The notes under the pieces were generated by a model that was not told the origin of the DNA, made no database searches, and saw nothing but the letters and a program-made list of their open reading frames with translations. The position numbers and the translations under genes were made by a program. Of a stretch of DNA of 64,000 bases, positions 1 to 7,591 are shown in pieces (position 1 is the first letter of the stretch; every line of letters starts with the position of its first letter). The stretch comes from Antarcticibacterium flavum (lineage in GTDB: Bacteria; Bacteroidota; Bacteroidia; Flavobacteriales; Flavobacteriaceae), in assembly GCF_006159205.1 (NCBI RefSeq), contig NZ_CP040812.1, forward strand, positions 2,666,001 to 2,730,000, in the 5' to 3' direction.

Positions 1-744
1 CAATTATTTTTATGGCACGAAATGTTGATGAGCGGTCGTCGGGATCTTCAGAATATAGGTGGTTATAGAACCCATTCAGATCCCATGCAAATAGTCTCAG
101 GGTCTATGGGGCGGCCTATAGTTCATTTTGAAGCTCCACCATCTAGTCGAGTTAAAAAAGAAATGGATAAGTATATTTTATGGTTTAATGAAAAAGGCAG
201 TAAAAATCCCGGCCCTTTGGTTAAATCTGGTATTGCACATTTGTATTTTGAAAGTATTCATCCTTTTGAAGATGGAAATGGAAGAATTGGTCGTGCGCTA
301 TCGGAGAAAGTATTATCGCAATATTTGGAGCAGCCTACTTTGATTGCTCTTTCACATATCATAGAAAACAATAAGAAGCTTTATTACAAATCTTTGCAAC
401 TCAATAGTAAGGAAATTGATATCACTGGGTGGTTAGAATATTTTTCTGAATCGATACTTCTTGCTCAGGATTATACGCAAAGAATGATTGATTTTCTAAT
501 AGATAAAACGAAGTATTTTCAGGAATTTGATGGAAAATTCAATGAGCGCCAAAAGAAAGTGGTGCATCGAATTTTTCGGGAAGGAATAGAAGGATTCAAA
601 GGAGGTTTAAGTGCAGATAATTATATTAAGATAACCGGGACTACAGCTTCAACTGCCACCAGAGATTTGAAAAAAATGGTTGATTTAGGAGCTTTGAGAA
701 AAACTGGCGAAAGAAAAAGTACTCGTTATCATTTAAATCTGTGA
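1..744 (+). CDS. Fic family protein (AMP-transferase type), 5' partial
   Basis: The reading frame is open from base 1, so the N-terminus lies outside the window; the first ATG at 22 is internal. The Fic signature HPFEDGNGRIGR is intact (HxFx[D/E]GNGRxxR), with the usual upstream block GGYRTHSDPMQIVSG and HFEAPPS. The C-terminal 80 residues look like a winged-helix domain (TGTTASTATRDLKKMVDLGAL), as in stand-alone Fic proteins with an N-terminal DUF4172 domain. Such enzymes move AMP from ATP to hydroxyl groups on target proteins. Any inhibitory helix would be in the missing part, so activity control cannot be judged. It converges on degraded DNA at 745-870. Confidence 0.9.
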   Translation, partial: QLFLWHEMLMSGRRDLQNIGGYRTHSDPMQIVSGSMGRPIVHFEAPPSSRVKKEMDKYILWFNEKGSKNPGPLVKSGIAHLYFESIHPFEDGNGRIGRALSEKVLSQYLEQPTLIALSHIIENNKKLYYKSLQLNSKEIDITGWLEYFSESILLAQDYTQRMIDFLIDKTKYFQEFDGKFNERQKKVVHRIFREGIEGFKGGLSADNYIKITGTTASTATRDLKKMVDLGALRKTGERKSTRYHLNL

Positions 745-752
745 GATGCGTG

Positions 753-863
753 TTACCTAAAAGAACAGATATCAACCCCAGCGGCGCAAAATGGAATTTT
801 GTGATAGGTGACCCCACCAAAAGTTGTAGGCCTTTCAAATATTATCCCGATTCCACCTTCCAT
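753..863 (-). other. 36-codon minus-strand ORF beside operator array, probable remnant
   Basis: A short open frame starts 5 bp downstream of the leftmost operator of the 868-962 array and ends next to the Fic gene stop. The translation begins MEGGIGIIFERP and ends DICSFR. I do not recognise a family. It is probably a decayed piece of whatever the array once faced; coding is not demonstrated. Confidence 0.2.
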
Positions 864-867
864 AACA

Positions 868-962
868 TACACCTTTACGGGTGTAATATGCTTAATTTTT
901 AATATTCTATACTAAAAGGTACATTAATATTTTTTATAGAATATTATACCTGACCAGGTACA
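868..962. promoter_or_regulatory. Three-operator array, inverted copy of the hipB array
   Basis: Three 18-bp sites of the form TRTACC-N6-GGTAYA occur at about 39-bp spacing: 868-885 (TACACC-TTTACG-GGTGTA, perfect dyad), 906-923 (one half decayed, the other GGTACA) and 945-962 (TATACC-TGACCA-GGTACA). Read on the minus strand, the array and its flank (GAAGGTGGAA) match the array upstream of hipB at 13744-15266. No hipB-like gene is next to this copy, so it appears to be an orphaned regulatory region. Confidence 0.65.
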
Positions 963-968
963 TTTAAT

Positions 969-1331
969 TTACCTATTGAACTCCCGGTAATTAGGCTTGT
1001 TCCCAGTAAGTCGTTTCTTCTCCACCAGCAAGGGCTTCTTTTTTGGCTCTTCCTGTTCCAGTAGTGCCTGGAGAATGCCAATTGTAGGTTTGGTTTGGTT
1101 CTTCTCAATCTCTTTCATAACAGCTATTACTGCATTGATCCTTTTCTTAATCAAATTTTCAATTGTCCTTGCCCTGGGCCCCAATTTTTCCTTTGGTGAA
1201 ATTTCGTTGTAAAGGAAAAAATCCAGCATAGTTGACAAGGCTTCGGTATGGGTTTTAAAATGGCTTCTGGAAAATTCCTGAAACCTTGCTGCAGTTGTTT
1301 TTTTAAATCGAATATTTTTAAATGGTTCCAT
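969..1331 (-). CDS. BfmA/BtgA-like mobilization protein
   Basis: The 120-residue product has features I associate with the BfmA/BtgA mobilization family of Bacteroidota: a short basic opening (FKNIRFKKTTAARF), FSRSHFKTHTEAL, a MLDFF helix, and a strongly conserved stretch IKKRINAVIAVMKEIE followed by QTKPTIGILQALLE. These small DNA-binding proteins usually lie beside a relaxase; none is in view. The frame stays open to an ATG at 1394, but that extension overlaps two copies of the palindrome TTTGC-C-GCAAA, so the ATG at 1331 (MEPFKN) is preferred. The family call rests on recalled pattern and is moderately sure. Confidence 0.6.
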   Translation of the reverse strand: MEPFKNIRFKKTTAARFQEFSRSHFKTHTEALSTMLDFFLYNEISPKEKLGPRARTIENLIKKRINAVIAVMKEIEKNQTKPTIGILQALLEQEEPKKKPLLVEKKRLTGNKPNYREFNR

Positions 1332-1342
1332 AAATTTTACTA

Positions 1343-1395
1343 TTTGCCGCAAAAAATTGCTGTTTATTAGGGAGTTTAGGGACATTTGCCGCAAA
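1343..1395. promoter_or_regulatory. Paired palindromes upstream of the mobilization gene
   Basis: TTTGC-C-GCAAA occurs twice, at 1343-1353 and 1385-1395, exactly 42 bp apart (about four helical turns) and just upstream of the preferred start at 1331. Two in-phase dyads suggest an autoregulatory operator or iteron-like sites. Confidence 0.45.
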
Positions 1396-2396
1396 TCCTG
1401 TTTTTTGAATTTATACCTTATATTTTAATATATTGACAATCAACTACTTGAAATAGAAAAGGAATGCTTAACATCGCTCTGCGTGTTACCCTCTTGCTAT
1501 TCCTTTTCCTTTCTTAAATCGAATTTAATTCAATGTCGAAAGGGTTTAAATTCAGTGGAGAATTTTAAGAAAAAATCTTGTGTAGAATTATTATATCTTT
1601 AAGGAAGAAGTAGTTTCTATAGGAAAAACTAAATCCCTTTGCCATCTACATTGTTTTGAAAAGACGTAGTTTTTGTAAACTATAGTGATTAAATAAATTT
1701 ACTTTCCATATCCAAAGCGTTTTCCATTTTTTGATCAATCTATCTTTGGATTTGATAATTCCTTCATCAGCTTAATTTACTTCCCATAGAGCCATGGCTG
1801 TTACCATTTTTTGATGCCTTATAATTTGTGATTTAGAATTAGGATAGGCCGTAGGAGAGGAAAGATGCGGATCAAATTTTATCTTCAAGGCCGGCTAACT
1901 TCTAAATCACATTCTTTTGCTTCCCAAAAAATGGTTTTTCAGAGATGGTCTGGAGTGGAACTTTGCAGTGAAGTGACAGCCGGTGAATCTAATTTCGAAT
2001 GGGAGTTCAGGCAAAGCGGACTTGTGTCTGAAATTTTCTCCGGGAGTGAAGCGCTCCGCTTTTTTTGCGGAAAAGCGAAACGGGAGGAAGAAATTCCAGC
2101 CATATGTCCAAGATCTCTCGACGAAGCTCTTTTCCTGAAGTGGAGTGAAGCGGAATGGAGGGAAATGTGCTGAGGGTTTACAACCAAATAAATCAATTAA
2201 TCACCCAAGTTTTTTTAACCCATCTTCAACTTGTGCAGCAATCCATCTAATGGTCGACTTTTAGGAAAGAGTACACCATTTAATAAGCCCAACCGTACGA
2301 ACCTTTCATCCCATTTCCTCTCTGGTCCTGTCAAAATCTCCGGTACCCCAATTTTGATTTATAAAATCTAAAGTAATTGCCCGCAATTGATTCAAT
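1396..2396. other. 1-kb stretch with no convincing gene
   Basis: Only short open frames are found. A 102-codon frame at 1865-2173 has poor composition and no recognisable motif. The same stretch carries recurring GAGTGAAGCG / AGTGAAGC words and a small hairpin near 2048-2064, so it could be a structured or cis-acting site such as a transfer origin region next to the mobilization gene, but nothing proves this. Confidence 0.35.
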
Positions 2397-3230
2397 TTAT
2401 CTGGAAACTTGTTGTAGTTCATAGCAGGATAGGCGAGTTCCATCATCATAATCATAGCCCAAATTGGGAACCTCTGGAGTATACCAAATTTCTTTTAGAC
2501 CTAAAGTTCCTACGTGGAAAACGTAAGTGTTGGAGAGGGGTCCTTCTTCAATATAAGAATCAGAAAAAAGATAAATAATTTCTATCCATTCTCCGTTCAA
2601 TTTGCTTTTTTGTGTAACAGTACTGTCATTATAATTAAAAGTATGAAAAGTTTCCTCCTCAATTGTCTGAAGAATGATACCATTTCTTTCCCTATCATAA
2701 AAGGTGCTTTTAAATGTAAACACATTTTTCGATGTTGAATTCTTATTATTAGTCTTATAATTAGGTTGAGGTACAGCTGTTTCTCTGGTTTTAATCTGAG
2801 AGGGAGAAGAGTTATTTGGTGAGTTTAATTCCTCAATATTATTATGACTTCTTGTGCCGAAAAAAATTAGTGCTAAAATTCCTATTATTCCCAATATTAA
2901 ACCGAAATCCCATTTTTTTCTTTCTTTTTTACTAACGGCTCTATTCTCCTTTGGTTTCTTTTCAGCTGGTTTTTTACTTTCTAAAAATAAGGACTCTGAA
3001 GAGTGATTCGAGGAATAAATTTTCCACTGGCGCGGTTGGGACTGTGTTTGAATAGCATTTAACTTTTTTTGTTCTAAAAGTGATTTCAAAAAACCTCTAT
3101 CTCTTTCAAATTCGGTAATAAGCCTTTTATCCCATAGTAGCTTGTTTGCAGTACGAAGAGTAATAAATTTTTTTTGAGTTTCAGATAATTTTTCGTCCAA
3201 AGCAAATCGTATTTCTTCTAATCGGTCCAT
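2397..3230 (-). CDS. Membrane-anchored hypothetical protein
   Basis: The 277-residue product has an N-terminal helical, charged region (residues 1-60, MDRLEEIRFALDEKL), a polar linker rich in Lys and Ser (about 75-115), one transmembrane segment (FGLILGIIGILALIFFG, about 117-133), a low-complexity Asn/Ser linker, then a 100-residue C-terminal domain with aromatic beta-type pattern. No signal peptide, so the N-terminal part is predicted cytoplasmic and the C-terminal domain periplasmic, an arrangement used by signal-transducing or anti-sigma-like proteins. I do not recognise the family. It is divergent to the hsdM operon with a 284-bp gap and may belong to the island. Confidence 0.6.
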   Translation of the reverse strand: MDRLEEIRFALDEKLSETQKKFITLRTANKLLWDKRLITEFERDRGFLKSLLEQKKLNAIQTQSQPRQWKIYSSNHSSESLFLESKKPAEKKPKENRAVSKKERKKWDFGLILGIIGILALIFFGTRSHNNIEELNSPNNSSPSQIKTRETAVPQPNYKTNNKNSTSKNVFTFKSTFYDRERNGIILQTIEEETFHTFNYNDSTVTQKSKLNGEWIEIIYLFSDSYIEEGPLSNTYVFHVGTLGLKEIWYTPEVPNLGYDYDDGTRLSCYELQQVSR

Positions 3231-3514
3231 TATTTATAGTTGTAAATTTTAAAAATTTGAAAGAGTACTGGAAGATCCACTTATTACGCTTAGTTTAAAT
3301 CTATAAAAATCATTTGGTTAGACCAAATAAGAGTTTATTAATCAAAGTTGAGTTTATATTTTTTAAGGTTCTCGACTAGAATGAAAAAAAATCCGGTAGG
3401 AATTATAGCAGCGATTTTTATTTGTAGCCAGTGAGAGAAAACATCTTTTGTATTTCTTAACATTTCAGTACTTTTACCCATACCCTACCCTTAATTATAA
3501 TATACCCTAAATAA

Positions 3515-4972
3515 ATGTTTGAACAAACCTTCAAGAACATAGATGATATCCTGTACAAAGATGCAGGAGCCGATAGTGAATTAGATTACATAGGCCAAAC
3601 CTCCTGGGTGCTCTTCCTTAGATATTTAGATGAACTGGATAATGAAAAAGCCGATGAAGCTGCTTTAGAGGGGAAAGACTATGAATTTATCTTAGATGAA
3701 AAATACCGATGGTCTAATTGGGCAATGCCTAAGGATGTTAATGGTGAGTTAGATCATCATATCGCTATGACAGGTCCAGATCTTATAGCCTTCGTAAATA
3801 ATGAGCTATTTCCTTATCTTGCTGGGTTTAAATTAAAGGCTAAAGACAATCCGAAAACCATTGAATATAAAATCGGGGAGATCTTCAGCGAGATCGGCAA
3901 TAAAGTACAAAGCGGGTATAACTTACGGGAGATACTTTCTTTAGCTGATACTTTGCCATTTAAGTCTACTAAAGATAAGCACGAGCTAAGCCACCTGTAT
4001 GAAACTAAGATTAAGAATATGGGGAATGCAGGAAGAAATGGTGGACAGTATTATACCCCACGTCCTCTAATCAGGTCAATGGTGCAGGTCACTAATCCAA
4101 AGATCGGGGAAACTGTTTATGATGCAGCAGTGGGCTCAGCAGGCTTCTTGTGTGAGGCTTATGAGTATATGTATGAGAAGATGGATAAAACCACTTTTAA
4201 CCTCAAAACCTTGCAGGAAACTACCTTTTACGGAAAGGAGAAGAAGAATCTTGCCTATGTTATTGGTGTTATGAATATGATTTTACACGGCATCGAAGCT
4301 CCTAATATTATTCATATCAATACGCTAACGCAATCTATAAGAGATATACAGGAAGAGGACAGGTACGATGTAATCCTTGCTAATCCACCATTTGGGGGAA
4401 AAGAACGTAAAGAAGTACAACAAAACTTTGACATTAAAACAGGAGAGACGGCATTTCTGTTTTTACAACATTTTATAAAGAGCCTCAAAACGGGTGGAAG
4501 AGCAGCAATTGTTATAAAAAACACTTTTTTAAGCAACACCGATAATGCGTCTGTAAGCTTAAGAAAAAACCTTTTGGAAACCTGTAATCTGCATACGGTA
4601 TTAGATATGCCTGGGGGAACTTTTTTAGGGGCAGGAGTTAAAACCGTTGTCTTATTCTTTAGAAAAGGCGAACCCACAAAAAGTATTTGGTATTACCAGC
4701 TTGATCCAGGCAGGAATATGGGTAAAACCAATCCTTTAAATGATAAGGACTTAAAGGAATTTGTTAACCTGCAACCTACCCAACCTGAAACCGAAAAATC
4801 CTGGAATCTGAAACTGGCAGATATAGATGAAACCAGCTATGATCTTTCAGTTAAAAACACAAATACTCCTGAAGAAGCACCTTTACGGGTTCCAGAAGAA
4901 ATTTTACAGGAAATGAAAAGTTTGGATGCGGAAACCAATCAATTGCTAACTGAAATTGAGGAGTTAATATGA
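3515..4972 (+). CDS. hsdM: Type I restriction-modification DNA methyltransferase subunit M
   Basis: This 485-residue product has the HsdM layout: an N-terminal helical bundle (1-140), then an N6-adenine methyltransferase domain with the SAM-binding motif I as DAAVGSAGF (about residue 203) and catalytic motif IV as NPPFGG (about 290). With HsdS it methylates adenine in each half of the recognition site; with HsdR added it forms the restriction enzyme. The stop overlaps the hsdS start (ATGA), indicating translational coupling. Both key motifs are intact, so the methylase is predicted active. Confidence 0.95.
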   Translation: MFEQTFKNIDDILYKDAGADSELDYIGQTSWVLFLRYLDELDNEKADEAALEGKDYEFILDEKYRWSNWAMPKDVNGELDHHIAMTGPDLIAFVNNELFPYLAGFKLKAKDNPKTIEYKIGEIFSEIGNKVQSGYNLREILSLADTLPFKSTKDKHELSHLYETKIKNMGNAGRNGGQYYTPRPLIRSMVQVTNPKIGETVYDAAVGSAGFLCEAYEYMYEKMDKTTFNLKTLQETTFYGKEKKNLAYVIGVMNMILHGIEAPNIIHINTLTQSIRDIQEEDRYDVILANPPFGGKERKEVQQNFDIKTGETAFLFLQHFIKSLKTGGRAAIVIKNTFLSNTDNASVSLRKNLLETCNLHTVLDMPGGTFLGAGVKTVVLFFRKGEPTKSIWYYQLDPGRNMGKTNPLNDKDLKEFVNLQPTQPETEKSWNLKLADIDETSYDLSVKNTNTPEEAPLRVPEEILQEMKSLDAETNQLLTEIEELI

Positions 4973-6144
4973 AAGAAGGTTGGGAAATAACTACCCTGGG
5001 AAATATTGGGAAGGTTTCTATGTGTAAAAGAATTTTCAAAAAAGAAACCTCCGCAACTGGGGAAATTCCATTTTATAAGATAGGAACATTCGGTAAACAG
5101 GCTAATTCTTATATAAGTCAAGCCCTCTATAAAGAATATAGAGAAAAATATCCTTTTCCAAAATTAGGGGATATTTTACTATCAGCGTCTGGTACTATAG
5201 GAAGAGGTGTTGTGTACGATGGGGAACCTGCATATTTCCAAGACTCCAATATTGTATGGATAGATAATGATCAAAAAAAAGTATTAAATGAATATCTGTA
5301 TAAATTTTATGGTTATTGTAATTGGAATCCTTCAAAAGGAGCTACAATCTCCAGACTTTATAATGATGATCTAAAGAGAATCCAAATTCCAGTTCCACCA
5401 CTCGAGGAGCAAAAACAAATCGTTCAAATCTTAGACCAGGCTTTTAAAAAATTAGATCGAGCCATTGCCAATATTGAGCAGAATATTAAAAATGCCGAGG
5501 AACTGTTTCAAGCTGAGCTTAATGAGGTTTTTAGTCACAAAGGGGAAGGTTGGGATGAAAAAACTTTGGGGGAGTTAGGAAAAGTTTCAATGTGTAAAAG
5601 GATATTAAAAAAGCAAACTACTACTGAAGGTGGAGTTCCATTTTATAAAATTGGAACTTTTGGCAAAGAGCCCAATGCATTTATCCCTGAAGAAATTTAT
5701 AATGAATTTCGCAGTAAATATTCTTTCCCTAAGAAAGGAGATATTCTTATTTCCGCTTCGGGGACAATAGGTAGACGAGTCGTTTATGATGGAGAACCTG
5801 CATATTTTCAGGATTCAAATATTGTTTGGATTGATAATGATGAAAGTGAGGTATTAAATGAATTTTTATATGAGTTTTATGGTGTATGTAATTGGAATCC
5901 TTCGAAAGGTGCTACAATTGCTAGGTTGTATAATGATGATTTAAGAAGAATAAAAATATCCTATCCTCCAATAGAAAAGCAAAAAGCTATTGTTCCAGCA
6001 ATTAGAGAATTGAAGAAAAAAACGAAAAACATAGCGGACCAATACAGGATGAAACAGAAAAATCTTGAAGAATTGAAAAAGTCCTTATTGGAAAAAGGTT
6101 TTAAAGGGGAGTTGATTAAAGAGGAGGTGACGTATGAAGATTAA
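4969..6144 (+). CDS. hsdS: Type I restriction-modification specificity subunit S with duplicated recognition domains
   Basis: The 391-residue protein has the two-domain HsdS layout: target recognition domain 1 (about 3-150), central helix (LEEQKQIVQILDQAFKKLD), recognition domain 2 (about 192-340), C-terminal helix. The two recognition domains are unusually alike: by eye about 70% identical over some 150 residues, including identical blocks VSMCKRI, FYKIGTFGK, DGEPAYFQDSNIVWIDND and CNWNPSKGATI. Type I S subunits normally carry unrelated domains that read different half-sites. Identical half-site reading would give an interrupted palindrome. Codons differ between the repeats, so this is not a very recent duplication. 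Confidence 0.95.
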   Translation: MKEGWEITTLGNIGKVSMCKRIFKKETSATGEIPFYKIGTFGKQANSYISQALYKEYREKYPFPKLGDILLSASGTIGRGVVYDGEPAYFQDSNIVWIDNDQKKVLNEYLYKFYGYCNWNPSKGATISRLYNDDLKRIQIPVPPLEEQKQIVQILDQAFKKLDRAIANIEQNIKNAEELFQAELNEVFSHKGEGWDEKTLGELGKVSMCKRILKKQTTTEGGVPFYKIGTFGKEPNAFIPEEIYNEFRSKYSFPKKGDILISASGTIGRRVVYDGEPAYFQDSNIVWIDNDESEVLNEFLYEFYGVCNWNPSKGATIARLYNDDLRRIKISYPPIEKQKAIVPAIRELKKKTKNIADQYRMKQKNLEELKKSLLEKGFKGELIKEEVTYED

Positions 6145-7588
6145 GCATCAGGAAATAGTAGTGCCAAACGATGGCACAGATCCTTTTATAAATTGCAAAT
6201 TAGACCGTAGAGATTATGCAAATATTTTAACAGATATTGTTTCCACCTACGCTGATGGGTTTGTTATGGCTCTTAATAATGAATGGGGTGCTGGAAAAAC
6301 CACTTTTGTAAAAATGTGGAGACAAAGCCTTAAAAATGAAGGTTACAAAACTCTTTATTATAATGCCTGGGAAAATGATTTTGAAAAGGATGTTTTAGTA
6401 GCGTTAATTTCAGAATTGGAGGAATTAAAAGATGCTGATAAATTAGCTAATCCCGAGGCTGTTGAGAATGCTTATAAAAGTGTCGTAAAAAAGGCAGCTT
6501 TACTTACCAAAAAAGTTGGGCCAGGAATTATTAGAGCAGCATTTAAGAAATATGCAGATACCGACAGTGAGGATTTATTAAAAATAATAGAAGGAACGTC
6601 AGAAGTAGCTTTAGAAACTCTAGAGGCAGAAATCACCTCATATACTAAAAGAAAGGAGGGATTAAAAGAATTTAGGGGAAGCCTAGAACTACTAGTTAAG
6701 AATGTCACTTCAAAAAAACCTGTAGTTTTTTTTATTGATGAATTGGATCGCTGCAGACCAACCTATTCTGTTGAGGTTTTAGAAACAGTAAAACACTTAT
6801 TCAGTGTTCCAGGAATTGTATTTGTGCTTTCTATTGATAAGGAGCAATTGGGTCACGCAGTAAAAGGAGTTTATGGCAGTGAAGGTTTGAATTCCGATGA
6901 ATATCTACGGCGTTTTATAGATGTTGAATATAACTTACCAAAGCCAGATTCCAGGCAAGTGAGTGAATATTTATATCAGTATTTTGGCTTCGCACAATTT
7001 ATAGAGGAAACCAATCGAATTGGTTCAAGTTCCTTTCGGGATGATAAAATAAACTTCATCAATTTTGCAGCTCTTCTATTTCATAGTGAAAAAATTAATT
7101 TCCGTCAAGCAGAGAAAATATTTGCAATTGCTAGAGTGGCTTTGAAAACCTTCAAGCAAAACAATTTTATATTCCCTGACTTACTAATCTTTTTAATCTT
7201 CCTAAAAGTATTAAATCCAAAAGTCTATCTTGGAATTTTAAATAAAACATATACCGTTCAAGAGCTGATAGATGAAATAGATCGTTTTCTAATTGGAATG
7301 GCATCATCTGATGATGGTAAATATTTTGGTTTTGCCATAGTTGTGCAACTAGCTCATTATTACCATAATTTTAAAGTAGACGGGATATATTCTACTCAGC
7401 AGATTTCATTTAATAGGGAAGATAAAGGAATTCAGGATAAAATTTTCATTACTTCTAAATTGGAATCATCGGACGCTAATAAAGATCTAAAGAGAATAAA
7501 TGCAAATGGCTGGGCTCACAATCCTAATAGAGTGAAGATTGATTATTTGATGAATAAAATTGATCTACTTGATCCAGTAATTTTTTAA
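6134..7588 (+). CDS. KAP family P-loop NTPase inside the type I operon
   Basis: The 484-residue product has Walker A GAGKTT near residue 53, preceded by NNEWG, and Walker B with FFIDELDRC near 200, followed by the arginine and helix pattern of KAP ATPases (VEVLETVKHLFSVPGIVFVLSID). Many KAP proteins carry membrane helices between these motifs; none is evident here, so it is probably soluble. The start overlaps hsdS by 11 bp and follows a GGAGG site, and hsdR begins 3 bp after its stop, so it is embedded in the operon. Members of the wider STAND/KAP group act in phage defence. Its job here is unknown: accessory factor or separate effector. Confidence 0.85.
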   Translation: MKIKHQEIVVPNDGTDPFINCKLDRRDYANILTDIVSTYADGFVMALNNEWGAGKTTFVKMWRQSLKNEGYKTLYYNAWENDFEKDVLVALISELEELKDADKLANPEAVENAYKSVVKKAALLTKKVGPGIIRAAFKKYADTDSEDLLKIIEGTSEVALETLEAEITSYTKRKEGLKEFRGSLELLVKNVTSKKPVVFFIDELDRCRPTYSVEVLETVKHLFSVPGIVFVLSIDKEQLGHAVKGVYGSEGLNSDEYLRRFIDVEYNLPKPDSRQVSEYLYQYFGFAQFIEETNRIGSSSFRDDKINFINFAALLFHSEKINFRQAEKIFAIARVALKTFKQNNFIFPDLLIFLIFLKVLNPKVYLGILNKTYTVQELIDEIDRFLIGMASSDDGKYFGFAIVVQLAHYYHNFKVDGIYSTQQISFNREDKGIQDKIFITSKLESSDANKDLKRINANGWAHNPNRVKIDYLMNKIDLLDPVIF

Positions 7589-7591
7589 ATT

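Noticed and set aside
1865..2173. 102-codon plus-strand frame
   Set aside because: Composition is unlike a protein (repeated GAGTGAAG words), no motif, no good start region; kept only as an unexplained stretch.
4312..4677. 121-codon minus-strand frame inside hsdM
   Set aside because: Shadow of hsdM, whose motifs are intact on the other strand.
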